This document shows, piece after piece, positions 51,696-61,766 of a DNA stretch of 64,000 nt. The notes beneath the pieces are model-generated. The model searched no databases and was not told where the DNA came from. It saw only the letters and a program-made list of their open reading frames with translations. Source of the stretch: Francisella orientalis FNO12 (GTDB lineage: Bacteria; Pseudomonadota; Gammaproteobacteria; Francisellales; Francisellaceae); assembly GCF_001042525.2 (NCBI RefSeq), contig NZ_CP011921.2:434001-498000 (forward strand). The letters are read 5' to 3'. The position numbers and the translations under genes were made by a program. The first letter of the stretch is position 1; each line of letters begins with the position of its first letter.

Positions 51696-52286
51696 ATGAC
51701 AAATTTAGAAAAGAAAATAAGTTTTATCCAAGAGATAGACAAACTAAAAGGTATATATCGTAGAGCATTGATAAAATGTGATAATAATCGTAGAGAGAAT
51801 ACAGCAGAACATAGTTGGCGCGTAGCTCTTATGGGCGTTATATTACAAGAATATGCAGGTGAAGAACTTGACTATGCTAAAAGTGCTAAAAATGCTATTG
51901 ATCCATGATATTGTTGAAATATATGCAGGTGATACTTATGCTTTTGATAATCATGCAGTACTTGCAGAGCAAAATGATAAAGAGCTAGAAGCATTAGAAA
52001 AATATTTGCATTGTTGCTAGAAGATGATGCTAATGAGTATAAAGCTTTATGGGTTGAGTTTGAAAATAATCAAACAGCGGAAGCTAAATACTCAAAAGCT
52101 ATAGAAAGAGTGGTTTCAGTTTTGCAAAATATGCAGAATAATGGTGGTAGTTGGGTAGCTTATGGCAAAGTACCTAAAGAAAAAGTTATCAGTAGAAACG
52201 CAGGATTAAAAGACGTTGCTCCAGAGCTATGGCAATATGTAAAAGGACAGATTGATTTGGCTGTAGAGAAAGGGTGGCTTGTTTAA
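51696..52286 (+). pseudogene. HD-domain hydrolase, two frameshifts
   Basis: The first frame (51696-51908) carries RRENTAEHSWRVALMGVIL with the first metal His. It breaks near 51880, and the +1 frame continues LIHDIVEIYAGDTYAFD with the His-Asp pair. A second break near 52003 moves to the frame ending TAA 52286 (LLLEDDANEYKALWVEFENN, then WQYVKGQIDLAVEKGW). Together they form a ~195-residue HD-superfamily protein like COG1896 members, which include 5'-deoxynucleotidases. It lies 11 bp after murE and between murE and murF. Confidence 0.85.
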
Positions 52287-52331
52287 GCAAGTATTTGTAC
52301 TGTCAGTATATTGTATTGTCATAATAAAACA

Positions 52332-52418
52332 GACAGATTAATGATCTGTCACTATGATAGTTTATTTAAAGCTATTTCCTCTTCACACTTCGACTTCGCT
52401 CAGTGACCGGAAGAGGAA
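52332..52418. repeat. Two hairpins before murF, one sharing a loop with 45731-45780
   Basis: GACAGAT (52332-52338) pairs with ATCTGTC (52344-52350) around TAATG, about 45 bp after the HD pseudogene; it may be a terminator. A second perfect stem pairs TTCCTCTTC (52376-52384) with GAAGAGGAA (52410-52418). Its loop contains CTTCGACTTCGCTCAG (52388-52403), which matches the reverse complement of the loop at 45749-45765 with one difference, although the stems are unrelated. Confidence 0.75.
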
Positions 52419-52444
52419 TTTGATATGAGTCTTATGGAGAAAAA

Positions 52445-53803
52445 ATGATCAAATCACTAAAACAATTAGCAACACAAGCTGGCTTAGAATACATCGGTGA
52501 AGAAGTATCAATTCAAACAGTTAGCATTAATTCTAATGAGGTAAATCAAGATGCTTTATTTGTTGCGATTGTAGCTAATCGTGACGGGCATGAGTTTATC
52601 CCGAGTGCCATTGCTAATGGAGCAAAAGCATTGTTGGTTTCAAAGAAACAAGATATAGATATCCCTCAAGTAGTTTGTGGTAATACTATCAAGGGACTAC
52701 GAGCATTAGCAAAAGAGCATCGTAAGTCTCTAAAAATGCCTATTATTTCGCTAACAGGTAGCTGTGGTAAAACAACGGTTAAAGAAATGATTGTAACTCT
52801 ACTTGGTGGTAAAAAAGTACATTTTACGCAGGGTAATTTCAACAACTATCTTGGTGTGCCTATGACAGTTTTAGAAACTCCACAGGATGTCGATTTTGCT
52901 GTGATTGAAACTGGTACAAGTGTTGAGGATGAAATAAAAGCTGCTGCTGAAATTATCCAGCCTAATGTTGCGATGATTACAAATGTTAGCGCTAGTCATT
53001 TAGAGAATCTTAAAACACTAGATGGTGTAATGATAGAGAAAGGAGAGCTTCTTAAAGCTTTAACTAAAAATGGCTATTGTATTGTGAATCTTGATGATGA
53101 AAGGATACCTGTGTATGCGGAGAAATTAAATTGTAAGAAAATCACTTGTTCAATGAGTAATCAAGATGCAGATATCATCATCTTAGATTATCAGGTTACG
53201 CCAGAGTTATACGATGTTAAGATTAGAATCTTTGACAAAGAATATAACTATCAGTTGCTAAATATTGGTAAGCATAATTTGTCTAATAGTATGCTTGCGA
53301 TAGCTAGTGTGGTTGCTGCAGGACTAGAGCCAAATGACTTTTTACAAAATACTCAAAACATCAAAAACTATAAAGGTAGATTCTCAACTGAAAAACTAAA
53401 TGATAAGTTAACTCTTGTAGATGATACATATAATGCTAGTACTGGTGCTGTCCAAGCTGCTATGGCAGATTTAGCTGAATTTGATGGTAAAAAAGTTATA
53501 GCAATTACCTCAATGAGAGAATTAGGTGATGAGGCAGAAAACTATCATCGCAAAATGGGGCAGTGGCTCAATAAAGCAAATTTCGATAATATATTTTTAT
53601 TTGGCGAAAAAAATTTAATAAAGTTTGTCTTAGAAGAGTATAAAGGTTTAAATGCTAAATACTATTATGATAAGCAACAGCTAAATGATGATCTATTAAA
53701 AGTACTTGATGGGTACAAATCTCAAAATACTAAACTTACTGTCAAAGGAGCTAGAAGCTTTAAGATGGAAGAAGTTGTCAAATTTGTTAAGGAAAACTTA
53801 TAA
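52445..53803 (+). CDS. murF: UDP-N-acetylmuramoyl-tripeptide--D-alanyl-D-alanine ligase
   Basis: 452 residues. ATP loop LTGSCGKTTVKEM (Gly105-Thr111), then TQGNFNNYLGVPMTVLE, ETGTSVEDEIKAAAEI, NYKGRFSTEKL, VDDTYNASTGAVQAA and MRELGDEAENYH, all MurF signatures. It adds D-Ala-D-Ala to the MurE product, completing the UDP-MurNAc-pentapeptide. Only a 9-bp gap separates it from the next ATG. Confidence 0.95.
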   Translation: MIKSLKQLATQAGLEYIGEEVSIQTVSINSNEVNQDALFVAIVANRDGHEFIPSAIANGAKALLVSKKQDIDIPQVVCGNTIKGLRALAKEHRKSLKMPIISLTGSCGKTTVKEMIVTLLGGKKVHFTQGNFNNYLGVPMTVLETPQDVDFAVIETGTSVEDEIKAAAEIIQPNVAMITNVSASHLENLKTLDGVMIEKGELLKALTKNGYCIVNLDDERIPVYAEKLNCKKITCSMSNQDADIIILDYQVTPELYDVKIRIFDKEYNYQLLNIGKHNLSNSMLAIASVVAAGLEPNDFLQNTQNIKNYKGRFSTEKLNDKLTLVDDTYNASTGAVQAAMADLAEFDGKKVIAITSMRELGDEAENYHRKMGQWLNKANFDNIFLFGEKNLIKFVLEEYKGLNAKYYYDKQQLNDDLLKVLDGYKSQNTKLTVKGARSFKMEEVVKFVKENL

Positions 53804-53811
53804 GGGACATT

Positions 53812-54629
53812 ATGAAAAGACTTTTGCCATATTAGTTTTTGTATTACTTGTAAGCGTATCTTTTGGTAAAGATATTATAAAGTATCCATTAATTGAGTCA
53901 AATGTACTTTGTGATTCTGTAAGACCATTTTGTGGCGATAACTGTAGTAATATGCCTTTTTATCCGACCTTATGTAAGCCTACTGAATATGGCTTAGCTT
54001 GGTCTGGTGGTGGAGCAACTAGTGCAACTCAACAACTGTATTGTGCAAAAGCTACTTATACAAATTGTCACTACTCAGGTTCTCCAAAAGTAACAGGTAT
54101 AAATCCAAACAATCAAGCTATGCCATGTAAAGTAAGCGAAGATGGAAAAACAGCTAATTGTAGATGCAAGGTTTTCACAGGTCCTAACTATGTCAATATT
54201 GATGGAATTATGAACTTAGGCGTTTATTATAAGACAGTAGCAGTTAGTGGTAAAGATGGCTCAAAGTGTAAAAACCTTTCTACTTGTCTACCGGATGGTA
54301 GTGGTGATTGTAAAGGAGTAGAAGCTCTAGTGTGTAAGTATATAGCTGATCAAAATACTCAAGATGATAATGTCTCTTTTATCCCTGGTGCTGATTTAAT
54401 TTCAACTTATGGTTTTGATATGAATAAGGACTATGATATCGCAAAACCAGGTGAAGGAGTTAAATGTCAAAATATTGATGTAGCAGGTTGTATGATTCAA
54501 CCATGTAAATATGAAAAAGGTTCAAAAGAGTATGCGACTTGTAGTTGTCCTATTACAAATATGAAAACTATGATGCTAAGCCAAAAAGGCGTATCTTGTG
54601 ATTTGCCAAAAGGTTATGTTTGGGAATAG
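53812..54629 (+). pseudogene. Cys-rich secreted protein with a frameshift in the signal peptide
   Basis: ATG 53812 (after AAGGGAC) reads MKRLLPY and stops at once. One base added to the A-run after the second codon would give MKKTFAILVFVLLVSVSFGK, a perfect signal peptide, and the frame is then open to TAG 54629 (about 270 residues). The mature part has about 20 cysteines (VLCDSVRPFCGDNC, TANCRCKVF, AGCMIQPCKY, ATCSCP), suggesting a disulfide-rich exported protein. In the downstream frame, TTG codons within the murF 3' end could serve as alternative starts and would keep the hydrophobic segment. Not recognised as a known family. It may be inactive, or expressed from an alternative start. Confidence 0.7.
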
Positions 54630-54675
54630 TCCCAAAGGATCGATAATTATCTTCTAAACTTTCTAATATTTTATC

Positions 54676-55776
54676 TTAGATTTTATTTTTAATAATATTT
54701 AAAACTCTTCTTAGTGGTTCTGCAGCTCCCCATAGTAGCTGATCTCCTACTGTGAAACAATGAAATATATCATCAGCTAATAGAGATGATTTGATACGAC
54801 CTATAGCGATATCAAGAGTTCCAGAAGTTGCTTGAGGTGTTAGATACTTAAGAGTATTTTCTTTGTTATTATCTATTACTTTAACCCACTCATTACCTTG
54901 AGATATTTTCTGCTTAATTTCTTCAATTGTTAATTTCTGTCTTAGTTTGACTGTCAAAGCTTGTGAGTGTGATCTTAGGCTAGGAACTCTAACACATACG
55001 CCATCAACAGGGATTGCTTTTTTAGTATCTAAAATTTTGTTTAGTTCTGTAGCAGCTTTATACTCTTCTTTTGTTTGTCCACTTGGCATACCAATATCTA
55101 TCCAAGGCAGTAGATTATAAGCCAAAGTTTGTACAGTTTTTTGTTGAGGGATTTTTGAAGAGTCTTTAGATAGTTCTCTTAGAGTTTTTTCTCTTGTTAA
55201 AATATCTGCATTTATATCATCAGCTTTACTCAAAAGGTCAGCTTGTTGGAGAAGTTCTTGCATTGCTGCAGCACCAGAGCCTGATATCGCTTGGTAAGTA
55301 CTAGAGTTAACCCATTCAACGAGATCTTCCTTGAGTAGTCCAGCGATTGCTAGAGACATTAAACTAACAGTACAGTTACTACCAATAAAGTCTTTTTTAC
55401 CACTATCAATAGCGTTGATTATTTGCCCATGATTTAACGGATCTAGTACTAGGGTACTTTTATTCTCTAGACGTAGTGTAGATGCAGCATCTATCCAAAA
55501 ACCTTGCCAACCAGATGCTCTCAACTTAGAGTGAATTTCTTTGGTATATTCACCACCTTGACAGCTTAGAAGTATATCCATTTTAGCTAATTCGTCGATA
55601 CTGTAGGCATCTTGTAATACTCCATATTTTTTCATAAATCCTGAAGGCTGTTGTCCTGCTTGAGATGTTGAAAAAAATATTGGCATGATATCATCAAAAT
55701 CATTCGATTCAACCATGCGAGACATCAAAACTGAGCCAACCATTCCACGCCAACCAATAAAACCAACTTTAAGCAT
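54676..55776 (-). CDS. asd: Aspartate-semialdehyde dehydrogenase
   Basis: 366 residues, the long proteobacterial form. NADP loop KVGFIGWRGMVGSVLMSRM at the N-terminus; catalytic Cys135 in FIGSNCTVSLMSLAIAGL, the same number as in E. coli. CVRVPSLRSHSQALTVKL contains the second active-site region with His. It reduces aspartyl phosphate to aspartate semialdehyde for lysine/DAP, threonine and methionine synthesis. It is divergent from thrA across 93 bp, so the two likely share control. Confidence 0.96.
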   Translation of the reverse strand: MLKVGFIGWRGMVGSVLMSRMVESNDFDDIMPIFFSTSQAGQQPSGFMKKYGVLQDAYSIDELAKMDILLSCQGGEYTKEIHSKLRASGWQGFWIDAASTLRLENKSTLVLDPLNHGQIINAIDSGKKDFIGSNCTVSLMSLAIAGLLKEDLVEWVNSSTYQAISGSGAAAMQELLQQADLLSKADDINADILTREKTLRELSKDSSKIPQQKTVQTLAYNLLPWIDIGMPSGQTKEEYKAATELNKILDTKKAIPVDGVCVRVPSLRSHSQALTVKLRQKLTIEEIKQKISQGNEWVKVIDNNKENTLKYLTPQATSGTLDIAIGRIKSSLLADDIFHCFTVGDQLLWGAAEPLRRVLNIIKNKI

Positions 55777-55817
55777 AAAACCATCATAATTATTAGTAAT
55801 AAAATTTATGGCTCAAG

Positions 55818-55823
55818 TATAAT
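55818..55823 (+). promoter_or_regulatory. Possible -10 box for the thr operon
   Basis: TATAAT lies 47 bp before the thrA ATG in the asd-thrA gap. The -35 position (around AGTAAT) is poor. No leader peptide rich in Thr/Ile codons is present, so E. coli-style attenuation is not supported. Confidence 0.35.
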
Positions 55824-55869
55824 ACAAAAGTAATCAATTTGATATTTGTTAAGAGTAAGAGTGTAAAAT

Positions 55870-58290
55870 ATGATAGTACATAAATTTGGTGGTAGTAGTT
55901 TAGCATCAGCTGAGAAAATTAAAAATGTTTCGAATATAATTAGTTGTGTCGATGAAGCGGTGGTAGTTTCTGCATCAGCAAAAACTACTAGTAATTTACA
56001 AAAAGCTATAGATCAAGCGATTGAATCTCAAGATTATAGTGAAACACTTAATTTTATTTTTGAGCATCATAGTTCGATACTTGAGGAATTAGTTCCTTCA
56101 GATGATTTATTGCAACAGTCAATCTTAGAAGATTTAAAAAATATCGAACATATTTTAAGTACTATTGCTATTACAGGGTTTTGCGCAGATAGCTTAAGAT
56201 TTTTCATACTAGGGTTTGGAGAAATCTGGTCAGCTAAAATTCTTACACTATATTTGCAATCAAAAGGTAAGAAATCTTACTTCATAGACGCATCACTATG
56301 TTTGATTGTAAATGATTGTAGCTATTCTGTTACAGTTGACTGGCAAAAAAGTTTAGAGCTACTTGAGTCTATCAAAAATGATAATCTAGCAGATGTATAC
56401 ATAATAACTGGCTTTATTGCTCAAAATAGACTAGGCAAAAGAACTATATTAGGTTTGAATTGTAGTGATTACTCAGCGGCTATTTTTGCCAAGTTGTTAC
56501 AAGCAGATAAATTATATATTTGGACAGATGTGGCTGGTGTATATAGTGCTAATCCACAAGTAGTTCTAGAAGCAAAACCTCTTACTCAATTAACATATAA
56601 AGAAGCTCTTGATCTTGCATATTTTGGTGCATCTGTAGTACATCCTTTAACTATCGCTCCTATGGCTCTAGAAAGAACACCAATCTATATTAAGAGTAGT
56701 TATTCCCCAAATGAAGTTGGTACTAAGATTAGTGCAGATAAAGATGAAAACCAAGGAATTATCAAAGGTCTAACAAGCGTCTCAAATGTTGCGATTGTAC
56801 GTGTGCAAGGTGCTGGTATGATTGGTGTATCAGGAATATCATTTAAAGTATTCGGAGCGTTAGAGAAGGCAGAAGTGTCAGTAATGATGATATCTCAGGC
56901 TAGTTCTGAGTACTCGATCTGTTTTGCTATAGATAGTGTCAACGCTGACAAAGCAACTGAAGTTCTTAGACAAGAGTTTGCAAATGAGATAAAGAGTAAT
57001 CTTATCGAAGAAATAGTTGTTCATAAACATCATGCTTTGATTACAGCTGTTGGTGAGGGTATGAAGTCTAAGACTGGATCGCTAGCAAAATTAGTAAATT
57101 CACTTAAATTAGCAAATATCAATATACATGCTATTGCTCAAGGATCATCAGAAAGAAGTGTTACATTTGCTGTAAAAGCGGAAGATGAGATACGTGGCGT
57201 ACAAGCTATGCATCGTCACTATAATTCTGATAGTGATGATATAGCAATTGCTCTTATTGGAGCTGGAAATATTGGTAAGGCATTTATTAAACAAGTCAAA
57301 AAAACTTATGAAAAATGGTATGCAAAAGGCATTAATTTAGTATTAGTCGGAGCTACTAATTCAAAGCAAATGTGTGTTTCTTATGAGAATTTATTATTTG
57401 AAAATATAGATAATCTACTTAATGAGAATACAGAGCAAGTTAGTCTAGAGAGGTTGGCTGAATTTATGTCACATGCTTCATCTACCAAAAAAATTGTTAT
57501 TGATGCTACAGCAAGTGAAAATGTTTCGAAAAATTATAGCAATTTCTTAAAGAATGGAATAAGCGTAATTACTCCTAATAAATATGCAAATTCAGGAAAC
57601 TATGAGTTTTATCAAGAGCTTAGAAAAGTCGCTAAGCAAAATGGTACTAGTTTCCTATATGAAACAAACGTTTGTGCTGGTCTTCCTCTCATAGTTACAT
57701 TACAAAACATGGTTCAAAGTGGTGATCATGTTAGTACTATAAAAGGAATTTTCTCAGGAACTTTAAGCTATTTGTTCACTCAGTTAAATAATGGTGTAAT
57801 TTTCTCAGATGCAGTTAAAATGGCTTATGATGCTGGATATACAGAGCCAGATCCAAGACAAGATTTATCAGGTATGGATGTGGCAAGAAAGACGGTGATC
57901 TTAGCTAGAGAAATAGGTCTAAATATAGGCTTGAATGACTTGGTTATCGAAAATTTAGTACCTGAAGAGTTGCGTGAATGTAGTGTAGAAGAGTTCTTCG
58001 CAAAACTTCTAGCATTCAATGAGCAAATAATGCAACAGATTGCAGACAAAAAGAAAGATCTTGCTGGGGTGCATTATGTTGGATCTATCGTTAATGGTGT
58101 TGCAAATGTAGGTATCCAAGCTTATGATGAATCTAGTCCTTTTGCAAATGTGAAAGGTACTGATAATATCGTGATGATAAATACAGATAGATATACTCAA
58201 CCTATGGTTATCCAAGGTGCTGGTGCTGGTGTTGAGGTAACAGCAGCGGGTGTATATGCTGATGTTATAACTGTGATAAGAGAAAAGTAG
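55870..58290 (+). CDS. thrA: Bifunctional aspartokinase/homoserine dehydrogenase
   Basis: 806 residues (E. coli ThrA 820). The N-terminal kinase opens VHKFGGSSLASAEKI and has FGASVVHPLTIAPM. Two ACT-type regulatory segments lie around residues 305-450 (VSGISFKVFGALEKAEVSV, SLAKLVNSLKLANINIHAI). The dehydrogenase half starts ALIGAGNIGKAF near 459 and has TPNKYANSG and GIFSGTLSYLF. It catalyses the first and third steps from aspartate to homoserine. The stop is 2 bp before thrB. Intact. Confidence 0.96.
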   Translation: MIVHKFGGSSLASAEKIKNVSNIISCVDEAVVVSASAKTTSNLQKAIDQAIESQDYSETLNFIFEHHSSILEELVPSDDLLQQSILEDLKNIEHILSTIAITGFCADSLRFFILGFGEIWSAKILTLYLQSKGKKSYFIDASLCLIVNDCSYSVTVDWQKSLELLESIKNDNLADVYIITGFIAQNRLGKRTILGLNCSDYSAAIFAKLLQADKLYIWTDVAGVYSANPQVVLEAKPLTQLTYKEALDLAYFGASVVHPLTIAPMALERTPIYIKSSYSPNEVGTKISADKDENQGIIKGLTSVSNVAIVRVQGAGMIGVSGISFKVFGALEKAEVSVMMISQASSEYSICFAIDSVNADKATEVLRQEFANEIKSNLIEEIVVHKHHALITAVGEGMKSKTGSLAKLVNSLKLANINIHAIAQGSSERSVTFAVKAEDEIRGVQAMHRHYNSDSDDIAIALIGAGNIGKAFIKQVKKTYEKWYAKGINLVLVGATNSKQMCVSYENLLFENIDNLLNENTEQVSLERLAEFMSHASSTKKIVIDATASENVSKNYSNFLKNGISVITPNKYANSGNYEFYQELRKVAKQNGTSFLYETNVCAGLPLIVTLQNMVQSGDHVSTIKGIFSGTLSYLFTQLNNGVIFSDAVKMAYDAGYTEPDPRQDLSGMDVARKTVILAREIGLNIGLNDLVIENLVPEELRECSVEEFFAKLLAFNEQIMQQIADKKKDLAGVHYVGSIVNGVANVGIQAYDESSPFANVKGTDNIVMINTDRYTQPMVIQGAGAGVEVTAAGVYADVITVIREK

Positions 58291-58292
58291 TC

Positions 58293-59246
58293 ATGAAATT
58301 AGCTAATATTAAATCAGCTAAAGCATTTGCTCCAGCAACTAGTGCAAATTTTGCAGTTGGTTATGATTTGCTAGGTTTTGCTATCAATGGGGTAGGAGAT
58401 ACTGTAGAACTTATCAAAAGAGATGATACTGAGCTGGTTATCAAGCAAATTAGTGGTGCCGCAGGTGCAGATAAGTTACTTTTTGATACAGATAGAAATG
58501 TTGCTACAGCTGTAATCAAAAAGTTTCTAGCAGACAAGAATATTAGACTAGGTTTTGATGTTTATATACAAAAAGGTATAACACTAGGCTCTGGTATGGG
58601 TGGTTCAGCAGCTTCTTCTGTTGCAGCGCTAGTCGCGATGAATGCTTTTTTTGAAACTCCTTATAGCTATAATGATTTAATTGACTATGCTATCTATGGC
58701 GAGAGTTTGATATCAGGATCATTTCATGGTGACAATGCGGTGCCATGTATGTTTGGTGGACTGGTATTATTACAAAGTTCAAAACCATGTAAAAAAATAG
58801 ATTTACCAATTGTAGACTGTAATGTAGTTATAGTTTGTCCTAACTTGTCAATTGAGACAAAAAAGGCGCGCGAGCTTTTGAAAGAGCCTTATGATTTATC
58901 TACAATAGTTGAACATAGTGCATGCTTAGCAGCTACAATAAGTGCTTTATACACACAAGATATTGAATTGTTGAGTGAAAGTCTAAAAGATATATTGATT
59001 GAACCAAGAAGATTTAAATTAATCATAGGATTTTATGATGTACAGAAAGCTGCTTATGATGCAGGTGCGATAGCTTGTGGTATATCAGGATCAGGACCAA
59101 CAATGTTTGCACTTGTGAAAAAACAAGATGATGCGAATGTTGTTGCTAAAGCAATGCAGGATAAATTTAAAGAATTTAACCTTAAGTCAAATAGCTGGAT
59201 AAGTGCTATGAGTGGCAAAGGTGCATACATATTAGAGAAAAAATAA
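58293..59246 (+). CDS. thrB: Homoserine kinase
   Basis: 317 residues, GHMP-kinase family. APATSANFAVGYDLLGFAI at the start binds homoserine, the phosphate loop is LGSGMGGSAASSVAAL, and CGISGSGPTMFAL is the third GHMP motif. It makes O-phosphohomoserine for ThrC. It lies between thrA and thrC with gaps of 2 and 12 bp. Confidence 0.96.
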   Translation: MKLANIKSAKAFAPATSANFAVGYDLLGFAINGVGDTVELIKRDDTELVIKQISGAAGADKLLFDTDRNVATAVIKKFLADKNIRLGFDVYIQKGITLGSGMGGSAASSVAALVAMNAFFETPYSYNDLIDYAIYGESLISGSFHGDNAVPCMFGGLVLLQSSKPCKKIDLPIVDCNVVIVCPNLSIETKKARELLKEPYDLSTIVEHSACLAATISALYTQDIELLSESLKDILIEPRRFKLIIGFYDVQKAAYDAGAIACGISGSGPTMFALVKKQDDANVVAKAMQDKFKEFNLKSNSWISAMSGKGAYILEKK

Positions 59247-59258
59247 TAAAGGTAAGAC

Positions 59259-60545
59259 ATGAATTTTATTAGTACAAGAGATAAAAATATCAAAGTTTCA
59301 TTGAGTGAGGCAATGCAATTTGGATTAGCTCTAGATGGAGGACTATTTGTGTCAGAGAGATTTCCAACAGTTGATTGGCAGAGTTTTGCCAAAGATATCA
59401 GCTATGCTGAATTTGCTGTAAATACTTTGAGAGAGTTCTTTAAAGGAGATCAGCTTGAAGCTTCTTTAGACAAGATTTGTAATAATGCTTTTACATTTGA
59501 TGTGCCAGTTAAGCGCTTGGATAAAACTACATCTGTTTTAGAGCTTTTTCATGGACCAACTTTATCTTTTAAGGATTTTGGTGCGAGATTTTTAGCAAAT
59601 TGTTTGAGTTCTATAGATAGTGAGAAGCCATTTACAATTTTAGTAGCAACTTCTGGCGATACAGGTTCTGCAGTAGCAGCAGCTTTTCATGGTAAGGTTA
59701 ATATTCGTGTTATAGTGATGTTCCCTGAAGGTAAAATTTCTAAAAGACAAGAAAAGCAAATAACTTGTTGGGGCGATAATATCCAAGCTGTTGAAGTTGA
59801 AGGAGTTTTTGATGACTGTCAAAGTTTAGTTAAAGAAGCTTTTAAGACACCTTGGTGGACAGAAAGAACGAAACTAAATACATCTAATAGTATTAATATT
59901 GGTAGATTACTACCACAATCTACTTACTATGCTTATACATCATGGCAGCATTATTTACAGACTGGAGAGAAAGCAAACTACATAGTTCCATCTGGTAATA
60001 TTGGTAATATCACAGCTGCTTTTTGGGCTAAACAAATGGGCTTCCCAATAGATGAGATATCTATGAGTCTAAATGCAAATGATATAGTTATAGATTACTT
60101 AAATACTGGAGAATTTAACCCAAGAGCAAGTGTTGAGACATTGGCAAATGCAATGGATGTTGGTAATCCGAGTAATTTTGAAAGACTTTTGTACTTATTG
60201 GGTGGTTATGAGAATTTCAAAGCTAATGTTAAAGCGGTATGCGTTTCTGATTTTGAAATCATAGAAGAAATTAAGCAGGTCTATCGTCAGTATAATGAAG
60301 TCGTTTGTCCACACACTGCAACAGGTTTTGTAGCAAAAAACCAGCTTGATGCTAATAAGGATTATATAATAGTAGCGACTGCACATCCTGCTAAATTTGA
60401 GAGCGTAATAGAGCCAATATTAGATATACAGGTTCCAGCTACGCCAGCGTTACAGAAGCTACTAGACAAAGAGCAACATAAGGTAGAGATAAATAAGTCT
60501 ATGGATGAACTTTGTGAGGTTTATGCAAAAGCTTTTGAAGCTTAA
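59259..60545 (+). CDS. thrC: Threonine synthase
   Basis: 428 residues, the enterobacterial-size form. PLP Lys105 lies in GPTLSFKDFGARF; VATSGDTGSAVAAAF, MFPEGKISKRQEKQ and VPSGNIGNITAAF bind substrate and cofactor phosphate. It converts phosphohomoserine to threonine. Last gene of thrABC; an AAGG-type ribosome site precedes the ATG. Intact. Confidence 0.96.
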   Translation: MNFISTRDKNIKVSLSEAMQFGLALDGGLFVSERFPTVDWQSFAKDISYAEFAVNTLREFFKGDQLEASLDKICNNAFTFDVPVKRLDKTTSVLELFHGPTLSFKDFGARFLANCLSSIDSEKPFTILVATSGDTGSAVAAAFHGKVNIRVIVMFPEGKISKRQEKQITCWGDNIQAVEVEGVFDDCQSLVKEAFKTPWWTERTKLNTSNSINIGRLLPQSTYYAYTSWQHYLQTGEKANYIVPSGNIGNITAAFWAKQMGFPIDEISMSLNANDIVIDYLNTGEFNPRASVETLANAMDVGNPSNFERLLYLLGGYENFKANVKAVCVSDFEIIEEIKQVYRQYNEVVCPHTATGFVAKNQLDANKDYIIVATAHPAKFESVIEPILDIQVPATPALQKLLDKEQHKVEINKSMDELCEVYAKAFEA

Positions 60546-60571
60546 GATAAAAAGTAAGTTCGCTAAATTCT

Positions 60572-61757
60572 TTAAGAATTCTTTGATTTAATCTGAGTAA
60601 CTACAATAAATCCTATTATCAAAATAACTCCAGCTATCCAATATAAATATGGTGATAAATTACTATCTATAAGTAATCCACCACATATAAGAATAATTAG
60701 TTGAGGAAATGAGAAAAACATATTTAACCATCTCATATATTCACCAAGCCTATCTTTAGGAGCTAGTTTAGCTATCAATGTATAGCAAGATACTTGAGAT
60801 AGAATAAATCCTGTAGCAACTGCGAATGTGATAATATACCAAAGATAGCTTTCTGTAGTTAAAAAAGATCCACATATTAATGCAATAGCAAATACTAATA
60901 GTCTGTTTTTGAATATATTTTCAACCCCTTATTAGATTAATAATAGTTGTTGCTAGTATTCCAACAATAACAGAGCCTGTCCCAAAAAACATTACTAATG
61001 CTGCTGAAAAGTCTTTACTAAAACCTAAGTAGTGGTTGATATATCCGCCCATTAGAGGCATAAAAGCACCAAATCCGGTTAGCATACAGAAAGTAGCCAA
61101 AAATAGCAGATTAATATTTCTATTGCTGAATATATCAAAGCTTAGTTTAAAAGCAGACGCCATCTGATTTTCAGGTCTTTCTTTAACTATAAAAGGTATT
61201 ATAGCTATAGTAGGAACTATTAAGAGTAAGCATACAACAATACAGCTAAGAAAAGCACCACCCATGTTCCAGATCATTGCTCCAACGAGCCTAATAATTA
61301 TTGTTCCTATTTGTGCTGTAGTCCTAGCTAGTAATGTAGCAAAAGGAATTTGATCACGATCAACAACTTCTACAACCATTGTGTAGTAAGGTCCTTGAAA
61401 GAAGTTTATACTTGCGTATGTACAGAATGCTATTACAAATAAACAAATATAATTAGGAGCAAAAGGCCATAACATTTGAAAGATACATGTGCTTATAAGT
61501 CCTATTAATAGCCAAGTTGTTCTTTTTCCAAGAAAGGTGCTTGGGGAAGTTTTGTCAGAAACAATACCTGATAGCGTCTGCATAAATAAACCAGTGAATA
61601 CATCCATGGATAACAAAAATCCAGCTAGTAAAGATGAGTCTGTATGTTGGTATACTATCCATGATCCAATGGTTCCAGTTAATGACCAGTACATTCCAAT
61701 TCCAATATCGGGTATTGAAATTAAAAAAGGATTCCAACGACGGATATTGTATTTCAT
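60572..61757 (-). pseudogene. MFS sugar-type transporter, frameshifted
   Basis: From ATG 61755-61757 the frame encodes eight or so helices (IGMYWSLTGTIGSWIVYQ, SGIVSDKTSPSTFLGKRT as the loop 2-3 motif) and ends at TGA 60921 after INLIRG. A shift in the AAGGGG run near 60927 restores GVENIFKNRLLVFAIALICG and continues through LIAKLAPKDRLGEYMRWLN to TAA 60572. The loop motif with an extended STFLGKRT resembles sucrose/alpha-glucoside SLC45- or GPH-type carriers. It starts 9 bp after the beta-galactosidase gene on the same strand, so it was probably the uptake system for that enzyme's substrate. Confidence 0.82.
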
Positions 61758-61766
61758 GATAGATTC

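Noticed and set aside
53706-53811. The Cys-rich frame extending back into murF as a separate longer gene
   Set aside because: The extra codons lie inside the conserved murF 3' end in another frame; the signal peptide position shows the original start was near 53812.
55777-55869. Attenuator leader peptide before thrA
   Set aside because: The gap is 93 bp, with no short frame rich in Thr/Ile codons and no terminator hairpin.
60546-60600. AATTCTT/AAGAATT dyad after thrC as a terminator
   Set aside because: Only A-T pairs with one C-G, minimal loop and no proper T-run; too weak in such an AT-rich sequence.
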